A stretch of 64,000 nt of DNA, from assembly GCA_965232265.1 (NCBI GenBank), contig CBDDPH010000002.1, positions 372,001 to 436,000 of the forward strand, given 5' to 3'. Below the pieces are notes generated by a model that did no database searches, was not told the DNA's origin, and saw only the letters and a list, made by a program, of their open reading frames with translations. The stretch comes from VXRD01 sp965232265 (GTDB lineage: Bacteria; Latescibacterota; UBA2968). The position numbers were made by a program, and so were the translations under genes. This document shows, one piece after another, positions 41,980-50,826 of this stretch (the stretch's first letter is position 1; the number at the start of each line of letters is the position of its first letter).

Positions 41980-42765
41980 ATGTCAAATCGCAATGGAGAA
42001 ATTTTAATCGGCTCTATACTCCTCGACCTCAACCGCTGGGGCAATCCCAAAACACCGACCTACGAAGTAAGCGATTGGACTGACCGCTTTCGGGAAGCTG
42101 GATTTGACGGAATGGAACTGTGGGAATATCACGCCACCCTGTGTTCAGACGCCGAACGCGAAAAACTGCTGTCCTCTCATTTTCCCGCAACGATCTACAA
42201 CACCTATTGCGACTTTGACGACAACGATGCCGATGCGCGCCAAAACGCGGCAGAAATGATTGGCCTATTCGGCTCAACCGGTGTGAAATTCAACGTGGGC
42301 AAAGACCCTGCCCTGCGCGAAACCTATTTGAACAACCTGCGTGCCTGGCGCGAACAAGTCCCACAAACCTGTACATTGCTCTGCGAATGCCACCCGGGCA
42401 CAATTGTCGAACACCCCGATGACGCCAGAGCATTCTTCGACGACCTGGGCATTGAAGGCTGGGAAATCATCGTACACTGCTTCATCCCCGAAATGGATAT
42501 CTTAAAGCGATGGTTTGACCTCTTCGGACCCAAAGTCACGCACGCCCACACCCAACTGCGCGATGAAAACAGCCATGTCCAGTTGCTCAATGACCATCCC
42601 GAACGCGCCCAGGTATCCCTGGATCTGATGGCCGAATACAAATTCTCTGGCTCCATCACCGTCGAATTTTCCAAAGGAACCCGCGAACCCGGCGAAAACA
42701 TGGACGACCTCTGGACAGCGGCAAAGGCTGATCTGTCCTTTTTACGTAGTAAATCCCAACTTTGA
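41980..42765 (+). CDS. Sugar phosphate isomerase/epimerase
   Basis: 261 aa. A xylose-isomerase-like TIM barrel: FREAGFDGMELWEYHA (about 30-45), CTLLCECHPGTIVEHPDDA with the metal Glu, EIIVHCFIPEMD, VTHAHTQLRDEN and the last strand GSITVEFSKGTREPGENM with the final metal Glu. Two such barrels side by side with a Gfo/Idh/MocA dehydrogenase are common in inositol- and uncommon-sugar pathways. CTGGAGATATAAC serves as ribosome-binding site; 12 nt to the next gene. Confidence 0.9.
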   Translation: MSNRNGEILIGSILLDLNRWGNPKTPTYEVSDWTDRFREAGFDGMELWEYHATLCSDAEREKLLSSHFPATIYNTYCDFDDNDADARQNAAEMIGLFGSTGVKFNVGKDPALRETYLNNLRAWREQVPQTCTLLCECHPGTIVEHPDDARAFFDDLGIEGWEIIVHCFIPEMDILKRWFDLFGPKVTHAHTQLRDENSHVQLLNDHPERAQVSLDLMAEYKFSGSITVEFSKGTREPGENMDDLWTAAKADLSFLRSKSQL

Positions 42766-42777
42766 ATGGAGTAATAA

Positions 42778-44061
42778 ATGGCAAGAAAAGTAACAATAGC
42801 ATTGATTGGCGCCGGGATGTTTGGCGGCGATGTCCACGCCCGGGCCTTTGCGGACTTGCAACGCAACGGCATCAGTGGCCTGATGGGACGAGTGGGACTC
42901 GACGCCTGGGCGCGCGACCTTGCAGACATCGAATTTGATCTCGTTGCAGTAGCCACGCGCAGCGAAGCATCCGCCCAGCACGCAAAAACCAACTTTGAGC
43001 AATGGACCGCACACGCGCCCGCACCCTACTGGGGCGAAACCCCCTGGGAAGATGTCTTGCGCGACTTTCCCGACCTCGACGTCATGGCCGTTGCCACACC
43101 CGACAACCTGCACACGCCCGTGGTCCTCGCAGCACTGAACAACGGCACCCATGTCATCACCGAAAAACCGATGTGTTTGTCGGTGCATGAAGCCGATGAA
43201 ATGATCGAACTCGCCAATGAAAAAGGACTGGTATGCGCGGTCGATATGCACAAACGTTACGACCCGGATCATCTCCGCATCGAGCACGACATAGCCAATC
43301 GCATCGGCGATCCACTCTACGGGCTGGCCATGCTGGAAGAGCCGCTCGAAGTATCCACCAGCACATTTAAGTGGGCAGAAGAAAGCGACCCCTTTTCCTA
43401 CGTGGGGCCCCACTGGGTCGATCTATTTTACAATTACTACCGCAGCAAACCCGTATCCCTCACAGCCGTAGGACAAAAAAAACGCCTCATACGCGATGGG
43501 ATCGACGCCTATGACGCCGTCCAGGTCCGCGTAGATTTCGACAACGGCATGAGCATTTACTTCCACAACAACTGGATCACCCCCGATGACTTTGAAGGCC
43601 CCGTCAATCAGGGCCACGAAATCGTCGGCACCGACGGCAAAGTGGAATCCGACCAGCAATATCGCGGATTTCGATTCTGGTACGCAGACGGCGGCAGCCA
43701 GAGTTCAAACAACCACTTCACGCGCAATGTCAAACGCCCCGACGGCTCAGAAGTCTATGTGGGATATGGCACAGACAGCATCATCGTGGCACTCGTCGCA
43801 ATCTGCCGCATCAAATATTTGGGCGAAACCCTATCAGACGTAAAAGGAATCTATCCCACCGCTGAAGACGGCCGGATCACAACGGCAATCGTAGATGCCG
43901 CGCGCATCGTCCGCGACCGCAATTTTGAATACATGCGCGAAGGCAAAGGCGCCACAGTCACAGCGCAATTCGGCGCAGACGGCATCACCATCGTCGATCC
44001 CAACCGCGCATCTGACGGCCCCGACGCAGTATTTGAAAAAATATACGATAAGGAAGTGTAG
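42778..44061 (+). CDS. Gfo/Idh/MocA family oxidoreductase
   Basis: 427 aa, longer than the usual 330-380. Rossmann motif IALIGAGMFGGDVHARAF (residues 6-23), then the EKP signature VITEKPMCLSVHEADEM (about 125-141) and the substrate-domain helix GPHWVDLFYNYYRSK with its His. The N-terminal domain carries an insertion between strands two and three (about 25-60). It oxidises a sugar or cyclitol with NAD(P). Third gene of a barrel-barrel-dehydrogenase block. A perfect 10-bp palindrome (44062-44082) follows its stop at once. Confidence 0.9.
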   Translation: MARKVTIALIGAGMFGGDVHARAFADLQRNGISGLMGRVGLDAWARDLADIEFDLVAVATRSEASAQHAKTNFEQWTAHAPAPYWGETPWEDVLRDFPDLDVMAVATPDNLHTPVVLAALNNGTHVITEKPMCLSVHEADEMIELANEKGLVCAVDMHKRYDPDHLRIEHDIANRIGDPLYGLAMLEEPLEVSTSTFKWAEESDPFSYVGPHWVDLFYNYYRSKPVSLTAVGQKKRLIRDGIDAYDAVQVRVDFDNGMSIYFHNNWITPDDFEGPVNQGHEIVGTDGKVESDQQYRGFRFWYADGGSQSSNNHFTRNVKRPDGSEVYVGYGTDSIIVALVAICRIKYLGETLSDVKGIYPTAEDGRITTAIVDAARIVRDRNFEYMREGKGATVTAQFGADGITIVDPNRASDGPDAVFEKIYDKEV

Positions 44062-44160
44062 ATTGCCGTTTCAAACGGCAATGTGATCCGCAGATGAACG
44101 CAGATGAACGCAGATAAAAAAGAGGGTCTGTGAAGTGGAAGGGTGAAGTGGAAGGGTGGC
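44062..44160. repeat. Palindrome plus short-word repeats
   Basis: ATTGCCGTTT / AAACGGCAAT (44062-44082, 1-nt centre) without T-tract, then GCAGATGAACGCAGATGAAC (44090-44109) and GTGAAGTGGAAGG twice (44130-44158). The words GCAGATGAACG and GAAGTG recur elsewhere in intergenic DNA (24999, 771 inverted). Confidence 0.6.
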
Positions 44161-44197
44161 ATCCTGTAAATCCTTTAATCCGGGACATCTTGATCCA

Positions 44198-45565
44198 ATG
44201 GGAAAAGAATTTGACATCACCCCTGTCAACGTACCAAAAGTCGATACAAAATATCGCCGCATCGTAACCCCTGTACCCCATCCAGACTCGGTAGCAATTT
44301 TGGAAACCCTGCACCGGGTAGAACCCATCTCCATGCGCGGACAACCGCCCATAGTATGGGATCGCGCAGAAGACTGTCAGGTCTATGACAAATACGGCAA
44401 CATGTGGCTCGACTGGAGCTCCGGCGTACTCGTCACCAATGCCGGACACGGCATGCCCGAAGTGCGGCGTGCAATCGTAGATCAGGTAGGCACCGGGCTA
44501 TTGCACAACTACGTATTCCCGAGCGAAGAACGGGCGCAACTCGTCGAATTTTTGATAGAACTGGCACCAGAAGGATTAGACAAAGCATTTCTACTAACAA
44601 CCGGATCTGAAAGCACAGAAAACGCCTTGAAACTGGCGAGAACGCATGGCATTACAACCGGAGGAAAAAAGAAAATCGGCTTTGTGGGATTTGAACGCGG
44701 ATTCCACGGACGCACAATGGGCGCGCAGCAAGTCGGCGGAATGCCCGGACAAAAAGACTGGATCGGCAACGAAGACCCCGCCATCGTACAGGTACCCTTT
44801 CCCGACGGGTATTGGACGGAAAACGTAGATTTCGATTTCTTCTGCTCGACACTCAAAAACAAAGGACTAAATGCAGACGACGTATGCGGCGTCATGCTCG
44901 AAACATATCAGGGCGTGGGACCCGATTTCGCGCCCGTGGCATACGTACAGGCACTATCTGAATGGTGCAAAGCACACAATGCCCTCTTAATTTTTGACGA
45001 AGTACAGGCGGGATTTGGTCGCACCGGCAAAATGTGGGGATTTGAGCACTACGGCGTAATTCCCGACCTGATATGCTTTGGCAAAGGCGTAAGCAGCTCC
45101 TTGCCTCTATCGGGCGTAATCGGCAGAACCGAAGTCATGGACTTATACCCCCCCGGATCAATGACAAGCACCCACACGGGCAACCCCGTCTGTTGTGCAG
45201 CGGCACTCGCCAGCCTGAAAAAAATCGTAAACGATGACCTGACCGGCAATGCAGCGCGACTCGAACCCGTATTAACGAACGGAATCAAAAAAATCCAGAC
45301 CGCACATCCCGACGTGGTCGGGCACGTAACCTGCAAAGGACTCGTAGGCGGTGTACAAATGGTAAAAGCCGGTCAAAAAGAACCTGACCCGGATCTGGCG
45401 CACGAAATCGTACTGCGATGTTTTCACAAAGGACTGCTGTTCTTTGCCCCTGTGGGCGCGTGGGGACAAACCGTAAAAATCTCTCCGCCATTGACCATTG
45501 AACAAGACGCGCTCGAAGACGGCTTACAGGTACTTGGTGAAGTTGTGGATGATATACAGAGGTAA
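44198..45565 (+). CDS. Class-III PLP aminotransferase
   Basis: 455 aa from the ATG at 44198 (MGKEFDITPVNVPKVDTKYR). The earlier ATG at 44156 would translate a short intergenic repeat and is rejected, though no clear Shine-Dalgarno precedes 44198. PLP site: TTGSESTENALKLA (about 135-148), LLIFDEVQAGFGRTGKMWGF with the cofactor Asp, and K296 in CFGKGVSSSLPLSGVIG. It resembles 4-aminobutyrate or related omega-transaminases. The gene ends 5 nt before chrA. The amino donor is unknown. Confidence 0.92.
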   Translation: MGKEFDITPVNVPKVDTKYRRIVTPVPHPDSVAILETLHRVEPISMRGQPPIVWDRAEDCQVYDKYGNMWLDWSSGVLVTNAGHGMPEVRRAIVDQVGTGLLHNYVFPSEERAQLVEFLIELAPEGLDKAFLLTTGSESTENALKLARTHGITTGGKKKIGFVGFERGFHGRTMGAQQVGGMPGQKDWIGNEDPAIVQVPFPDGYWTENVDFDFFCSTLKNKGLNADDVCGVMLETYQGVGPDFAPVAYVQALSEWCKAHNALLIFDEVQAGFGRTGKMWGFEHYGVIPDLICFGKGVSSSLPLSGVIGRTEVMDLYPPGSMTSTHTGNPVCCAAALASLKKIVNDDLTGNAARLEPVLTNGIKKIQTAHPDVVGHVTCKGLVGGVQMVKAGQKEPDPDLAHEIVLRCFHKGLLFFAPVGAWGQTVKISPPLTIEQDALEDGLQVLGEVVDDIQR

Positions 45566-45570
45566 AATAT

Positions 45571-46740
45571 ATGGAAAACGAAAAACGCGGACGACTGCGT
45601 GAAGTAGCGGCATTATTTTTCAAACTCGGTGTCATAGGTTTTGGTGGCCCCGCAGCGCACATCGCCCTGATGGAAGACGAAGTCGTTGAAAAACGCGCTT
45701 GGCTATCGCGCGAGAGATTCTTAGACCTCGTCGGCGTAACCAGCATTATCCCCGGACCAAACTCGACGGAAATGGCGATACACCTGGGATTCTTGCGCGG
45801 CGGTTGGCCCGGCCTATTGCTCGCTGGCCTGTGCTTTATCTTTCCCGCCGTTACATTGACAACAATCCTCGCCTGGGCTTACATGACGTACGGCGCCATT
45901 CCAGAAGTTGCCGACCTACTCTACGGCATCAAACCGGCGGTCCTCGCCGTCATCTTGGGCGCGCTGTGGCGACTGGGACAAAAAGCCGTAAAAGGCTGGC
46001 GACTGAGCTTTCTGGGTCTGGCTGTCATGCTCGTGGCTCTCACGCAATTTAGCGGCGTCCTCGCGCTGATCGGCGGCGGAATCATCGGCATGTTCTGGCT
46101 GAGAATGACGCGATCCAGAGACCGCGAACACATGGCTGTAATCGCGCCCATAGCGGGCACGGGATTGACCATGCTCGCAAGTCAGGGCGCCGTATCCGCA
46201 GCAGGACCAACCCTGTGGGCACTGGGCCTGTTCTTTCTAAAAATTGGCGCAATCCTCTACGGCAGCGGATACTTGCTCATTGCATTCCTGGAAGAAGAAC
46301 TGGTACTCGGATATGCCTGGCTAACGCAGGAACAATTGCTGGAAGCCATTGCCATCGGCCAGTTCACGCCCGGACCCGTATTATCGACCGCGGCCTTCAT
46401 CGGCTATCTCGTCACCGGTGGCAAATTATCCGGCGCCCTCGTCGCTGCTGGCGCGATCTTCCTACCCTCCTTTGTATTTGTCGCTGCCCTGAACCCCCTC
46501 TTGCCCCGGCTGCGCGAATCTGAATGGGTGGCATCTTTTCTCGACGCTGTAAACGTCTGTGCCGTGGGATTGATGGCCGCTGTAACAATAGAACTGGGCT
46601 ATCTCACCCTGGATACAATACCCAAAATGGCAATCGCAGGCATCGCATCCATTCTGATATTGTGGCGCGGAGTCGGCGCAGTATGGCTGGTCGTTGGCGG
46701 AGCCGTTGTAGGTTGGATCATCCTCGCCGCGGGATTATAG
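45571..46740 (+). CDS. chrA: Chromate transporter family (ChrA) protein
   Basis: 389 aa, long-chain form with two homologous CHR halves. The first half has LGVIGFGGPAAHIALMEDEV and SIIPGPNSTEMAIHLGFLRG, and the second KIGAILYGSGYLLIAFLEEE and AIGQFTPGPVLSTAAFIGYL. About ten membrane segments. ChrA exports chromate, but in environmental genomes homologues also move other oxyanions. It lies within a sulfatase-containing cluster; sulfate export is a conceivable role, and that is inference. AGAGGTAAAATAT precedes the ATG. Confidence 0.92.
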   Translation: MENEKRGRLREVAALFFKLGVIGFGGPAAHIALMEDEVVEKRAWLSRERFLDLVGVTSIIPGPNSTEMAIHLGFLRGGWPGLLLAGLCFIFPAVTLTTILAWAYMTYGAIPEVADLLYGIKPAVLAVILGALWRLGQKAVKGWRLSFLGLAVMLVALTQFSGVLALIGGGIIGMFWLRMTRSRDREHMAVIAPIAGTGLTMLASQGAVSAAGPTLWALGLFFLKIGAILYGSGYLLIAFLEEELVLGYAWLTQEQLLEAIAIGQFTPGPVLSTAAFIGYLVTGGKLSGALVAAGAIFLPSFVFVAALNPLLPRLRESEWVASFLDAVNVCAVGLMAAVTIELGYLTLDTIPKMAIAGIASILILWRGVGAVWLVVGGAVVGWIILAAGL

Positions 46741-46742
46741 GG

Positions 46743-47633
46743 ATGAACCAGGAATACCTCAAACCCGAAGTCGTCTCCCGGCTCGCCCGCCTGGACCTGA
46801 TCGCCCGCATGGTCGTGGAAGGATTTATCACCGGCCTGCATCAAAGCCCCTACCACGGATTCTCCGTCGAATTTTCCGAATACCGACAATACATGCCGGG
46901 AGACGCCTTGCGCGACCTGGACTGGAAAGTATTCGGCAAAACCGACCGCCTCTACGTCAAACAATACGAAGAAGAAACCAACCTCAAATCCCATCTCCTC
47001 ATAGACGCCAGTGCCTCAATGGCTTATGGCTCGGACGGCGTCACCAAATTTCAATACGCATCTTATACCGCAGCCGCCCTATCCCACCTCATGTTGCGCC
47101 AGCGCGACGCCGTCGGATTAATCGCCTTTGACGACCGCATTCGCACGTATTTACAACCCCGCTCAGTCACCAGTCATTTGCACACCCTGCTCACCACACT
47201 TCAAAACACCAGCCCCGAAGGCACCGACACCGATCTGGCCGCCACCTTCCACGAACTGGCAGAACGCATCGTGCGCCGCGGCCTCGTCATCGTCATCTCC
47301 GACCTCTTCGACGACCCGGACCCCCTGCTCAACGGCCTCAAACACTTTCGCCATCGCAACCACGAAGTCATCGTCTTCCACATCTTGGACCCTCGAGAAC
47401 GCGACCTCGATTTCAACCGGGAAATGCGCTTCGTCGATCTCGAATCCGGCACGCAAATCGCCACAGAACCCTGGCACCTTGCACCCGCGTACCGCGACCA
47501 CATGGAAACCCTTATCAACCGATACCGCCGCGAATGCCGCGAAGCCATGATCGACTACGTCCTCCTCGAAACCTCAGAACCCTTTGACACCGCCCTCTTC
47601 AACTACCTCGCCAAACGCAAAAAATTGATGTGA
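46743..47633 (+). CDS. DUF58 domain protein
   Basis: 296 aa from the ATG at 46743; a longer frame into chrA is rejected. The DUF58 signature is PGDALRDLDWKVFGKTDRLY (about 51-70), followed by a von Willebrand A-like domain LLIDASASMAYGS (MIDAS DxSxS) and VIVISDLFDDPDPL. DUF58/vWA proteins usually act with MoxR ATPases in assembly of envelope complexes. No MoxR gene is adjacent. It starts 2 nt after the chrA stop. Confidence 0.9.
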   Translation: MNQEYLKPEVVSRLARLDLIARMVVEGFITGLHQSPYHGFSVEFSEYRQYMPGDALRDLDWKVFGKTDRLYVKQYEEETNLKSHLLIDASASMAYGSDGVTKFQYASYTAAALSHLMLRQRDAVGLIAFDDRIRTYLQPRSVTSHLHTLLTTLQNTSPEGTDTDLAATFHELAERIVRRGLVIVISDLFDDPDPLLNGLKHFRHRNHEVIVFHILDPRERDLDFNREMRFVDLESGTQIATEPWHLAPAYRDHMETLINRYRRECREAMIDYVLLETSEPFDTALFNYLAKRKKLM

Positions 47634-47639
47634 GAAGAG

Positions 47640-47860
47640 CGGATTCATTAGCACGATGTCAAATAGCGGTGGTGCGGTGAGAAAAAGCCCGCCATAGACT
47701 TCATTTCCCGTGAGCGTGTTGCCCTGCCAGATGTGGGGGGCTGATCGCCGTATGGACACCTATGAAGAGATACTGCCCAATGTTGTGGAGAAGATAGACC
47801 AGGATATTATCCATTGTCTGGCAGGCTTCCACTTTCCGCAACAGCACCAAAGTGGAGTTA
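47640..47860 (-). pseudogene. Remnant of type I restriction-modification methyltransferase (HsdM)
   Basis: On the minus strand the two frames read STLVLLRKVEACQTMDNILV then YLLHNIGQYLFIGVHTAISP, and after a shift HIWQGNTLTGNEVYGGLF then TAPPLFDIVLMNP. The last part is the catalytic NPPF/Y region of N6-adenine methyltransferase HsdM (here NPLF). A 2-nt deletion near 47745 breaks the frame, and both ends of the gene are missing. The adjoining 47861-47993 shows no recognisable gene. It signals a lost restriction system. Confidence 0.65.
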
Positions 47861-47993
47861 CCTCGCTTCGGTGGAGAGTTTAGGGCTTGTGTATCAAGCC
47901 TGTGATAGATGCATTTTATAAGCCATTGGCGCATAGTAGGCAGGTCTGAGTCATCCCTGTTGACATCCGCAGGGACATGCCTGCGGATAGTAT

Positions 47994-48371
47994 TCATCCC
48001 CGTTTTTTTCGGGTGCGGCGAATGGCGGAGATTTCTTTTTCTATCTGGTCGGAGATTCCCTGCGGTTTGGGCGCGGGACGGTCTGCCTGGCTGGCGGCTT
48101 TATCGAGGGATTTGATGAGTTTTACTGCCTGTGCTGTATAGCGGGCGCGGGTTTGCCGGTAGTCGTCTTCTTCGACTTTTCCCATGCGATGGTCAAAGTC
48201 GAGTTCGCGGATGGCTTCATAGACCATGTCGCGCTGTTCGATCAGTTCGCGGCGTCGCGCTTCTCTGCGGGAGATCTGGTTGATGGTGTTGGCGTCTCGG
48301 GGGTCGAACAGGGGTGTGAATACAAAGATCAGAACGCCCGCTGCGATGAGGATAAAAGCGGCAATGATCAT
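47994..48371 (-). CDS. CcmI-like cytochrome c biogenesis protein
   Basis: 125 aa from the ATG at 48371, overlapping the ccmH stop (TGATG). One N-terminal membrane segment (MIIAAFILIAAGVLIFVFTP), then a helical cytoplasmic or periplasmic region RELIEQRDMVYEAIRELDFD HRMGKVEEDDY (read in two parts), the pattern seen in CcmI/short CcmI-like proteins. It lacks the TPR domain of long CcmI. Last gene of the ccmE-F-H-I run; basic C-terminus (RRTRKKRG). Confidence 0.7.
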   Translation of the reverse strand: MIIAAFILIAAGVLIFVFTPLFDPRDANTINQISRREARRRELIEQRDMVYEAIRELDFDHRMGKVEEDDYRQTRARYTAQAVKLIKSLDKAASQADRPAPKPQGISDQIEKEISAIRRTRKKRG

Positions 48372-48829
48372 CACTCGCGCTCCTTGAGGTCGCTTTCGAG
48401 GCGGTCGAGGTACGGGTCATCGCGCGCGGGTTGTGCGGCTGGTGTGGCGGGGCTTTTTGTTTTTGACCAGGCGCGGAGTACGCTGCGTACGGCAAAAAAT
48501 CCGATGAGGAGAACGAGGGGCGGCATGAGCCATGCCGTGAGGTTGAAGCCTTTGGCTGGCGGTTTGGAGAGGATTTCCAGGCCAAATTCACTGATATAAG
48601 CATCGACAATGGCCTGCGGCGTTTGACCGTCGGCCAGCATTTTTTTGATGCGCTCGTGCTGTTGCTGTGCATATCCGCAGATGCATTCGTCCAGGGGCCG
48701 GCGCGGGCAGTCGCCGCACAGGCAGGCGAGTTCTTTGCCGACTTCTTTGATCTGCTCCCGGGTTACTTCGGTGCGGACGGGGATTGCGAAGAGGAGAAAG
48801 AATATTGGGATCAGGAGTGCGGGTTTCAT
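48371..48829 (-). CDS. ccmH: Cytochrome c-type biogenesis protein CcmH
   Basis: 152 aa from the ATG at 48829, which overlaps the ccmF stop (ATGA). Signal peptide (MKPALLIPIFFLLFAIPVRT), then the redox region LACLCGDCPRRPLDECICGY, richer in Cys than the usual LRCxxC motif, then EFGLEILSKPPAKGFNLTAW and a C-terminal membrane helix. CcmH holds and reduces apocytochrome c for heme attachment in the periplasm. The four-cysteine arrangement occurs in CcmH forms outside Proteobacteria. Confidence 0.88.
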   Translation of the reverse strand: MKPALLIPIFFLLFAIPVRTEVTREQIKEVGKELACLCGDCPRRPLDECICGYAQQQHERIKKMLADGQTPQAIVDAYISEFGLEILSKPPAKGFNLTAWLMPPLVLLIGFFAVRSVLRAWSKTKSPATPAAQPARDDPYLDRLESDLKERE

Positions 48830-50811
48830 GCCATCGCCTCCCGCATTTGCAGTGCCTGTTTTTCGCGCTTGTCGGGCCACATGACGATGATGGTGCCGAT
48901 GGTGATTATCCACGCGCCTATCCAGACCCACATGACGAGGGGGTTGATGTATAGATGGAAGAGGGCGACTTCTTCGCCGTCTCGCATGTCAACGCCCTGA
49001 TAGAGCGCGTAGAGGTCTTCCCGTAAGTTGGACCGAATGGCGACTTCTGTGGTGCTTTGTTGATCTTGTCGCTTGTAATAGACTTTCTGGTGGGGCCACA
49101 TGGTGCCCAATCGCTGTCCGTGTCTATAGACGCCGAGCTGCGCGACGATGTCCGCGGTGAGTGGGTTGACGGATTCGGTGATGCCTTCATAGGTGAGGGT
49201 GTAGGGTCCGATTGGAGTGGATTCCATGTATTTGAGTTCGACCTGGGCGTCTTTGTTGAACGCATTGCCGGTAAATCCGATAAAGAGCAGGACCACGCCA
49301 AAGTGGATGATATAACCGCCGTATCGGCGGCGGTTGCGTCGGGTGAGATTGACGATGGCGCGGAGATAGGATTCGCCAGAGCTGCTGCCGCGTGCACGCG
49401 CGCCGCGATGAAATTCGGTGATGATTGTGCCTGTGACAAAGCCGCAGAAGACGAAGGAGATGATGGCGTAGATGTCGCGTACGCCCAGGGCGATGGCGGC
49501 GATGCCGCAGATCAGCCCCATGATGCTCGATCCCGTGAAGTGTTTTCTCAGGCTCTTGCCCGAGGTGCGCCGCCAGGCGAGCAGGGGACCTATGCCGGTG
49601 AGTACGAGCAGGAGCAGGCCAATGGGGACCATGACGGTGTTGAAGTAAGGGGGGCCTACGGTGATTTTGTCACCGGTAACGGCTTCGGAGATCACGGGAA
49701 ACATGACGCCCCAGAAGACGGCGAATGTGGCGGTCAGGAAGAGCAGGTTGTTGAGCAAAAACCCGCCTTCGCGGGAGATGGGGGATTCGTATTGGGTTCT
49801 GGTTTTGAGCAGGTCCAGGCGCGAGACGAGGAGGAGGCTTGAGAAGATGACGATCAGGACGACGAGGACACCAAACCAGGGTCCAATGGGGGACTGGGCA
49901 AACGCGTGTACAGAGGATACGACGCCGCTTCGGGTGAGGAAGGTGCCGTAGATGCACAGGGTGTAGGTGGCGATGATGAGGACCATGTTCCAGATTTTGA
50001 GCATGCCCTTTTTTTCCTGGATCATGACAGAGTGTAAGAAGGCCGTGCCGGTCAGCCAGGGCAAGAGGGCGGCGTTTTCGACCGGGTCCCAGCCCCAGTA
50101 TCCGCCCCAGCCGAGCACGACATAAGCCCATTTGCCGCCGAGGAGTTGGCCCGTGCCCAAGAAGAACCAGGCGAGGAGGGTCCAGCGGCGGGTGGTGCGA
50201 ATCCATTCTTCGTCGATTTGTCGGGATAAGAGGGCGGCCATTGCAAAGGCAAAGGGTACGGTAAAGCCGACGTAGCCGTGATAGAGCATGGGGGGGTGGA
50301 TGGCCATGACGGGATGGACGAGTAAGGGATTCATGCCGGTTCCATCGGGCAGGGCACGCGGCATAGTGACAAATGGATTTTCGTGGATGCATATCAACGC
50401 GAGGAAGAAGGTCAGCGTGAAGGACATGATGGCTGTGGCATAAGAGGCGAGGGGTCCGCGAAAGGCACGGGTTTTGATGACGGCAAAGAATATGAATCCG
50501 GATAGGATAAGTGCCCAGAGCAACAGCGATCCCTGCATGCCGGACCAGACGGCTGTGAATTTGTAGCCAGTGGGCAGGTCGCGGCTGGAGTGGGTGGCGA
50601 CGTAGTAGATGTCGAAGCGGTCTGTGAGGAAGAGCACTTCGAGAATGGCCATGGCAGAGAGGCAGAGCAAAAAGCCGGTGAGGACTGCGCGTTCCGTGCT
50701 CAGGATGAGGCCCATTCGCCGGGTTTTGGCAGCTAAAATTGCGGCGATGACCGCATAAGCCGAGGTGAATAGGGCGAGGTAGAGAAGAAAGTTACCGAGT
50801 TGTGGGAGCAT
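48826..50811 (-). CDS. ccmF: Heme lyase CcmF
   Basis: 661 aa, about 15 membrane segments. The tryptophan-rich heme-handling WWD segment is WGGYWGWDPVENAALLPWL (about 234-252), followed by TFLTRSGVVSSVHAFAQSPI. CcmF receives heme from CcmE and joins it to the CXXCH motif of apocytochromes. It lies 15 nt after ccmE and overlaps ccmH by 4 nt. CcmA-D are not in this window. Confidence 0.95.
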   Translation of the reverse strand: MLPQLGNFLLYLALFTSAYAVIAAILAAKTRRMGLILSTERAVLTGFLLCLSAMAILEVLFLTDRFDIYYVATHSSRDLPTGYKFTAVWSGMQGSLLLWALILSGFIFFAVIKTRAFRGPLASYATAIMSFTLTFFLALICIHENPFVTMPRALPDGTGMNPLLVHPVMAIHPPMLYHGYVGFTVPFAFAMAALLSRQIDEEWIRTTRRWTLLAWFFLGTGQLLGGKWAYVVLGWGGYWGWDPVENAALLPWLTGTAFLHSVMIQEKKGMLKIWNMVLIIATYTLCIYGTFLTRSGVVSSVHAFAQSPIGPWFGVLVVLIVIFSSLLLVSRLDLLKTRTQYESPISREGGFLLNNLLFLTATFAVFWGVMFPVISEAVTGDKITVGPPYFNTVMVPIGLLLLVLTGIGPLLAWRRTSGKSLRKHFTGSSIMGLICGIAAIALGVRDIYAIISFVFCGFVTGTIITEFHRGARARGSSSGESYLRAIVNLTRRNRRRYGGYIIHFGVVLLFIGFTGNAFNKDAQVELKYMESTPIGPYTLTYEGITESVNPLTADIVAQLGVYRHGQRLGTMWPHQKVYYKRQDQQSTTEVAIRSNLREDLYALYQGVDMRDGEEVALFHLYINPLVMWVWIGAWIITIGTIIVMWPDKREKQALQMREAMA

Positions 50812-50826
50812 GTGTTTGGGTCTCGT

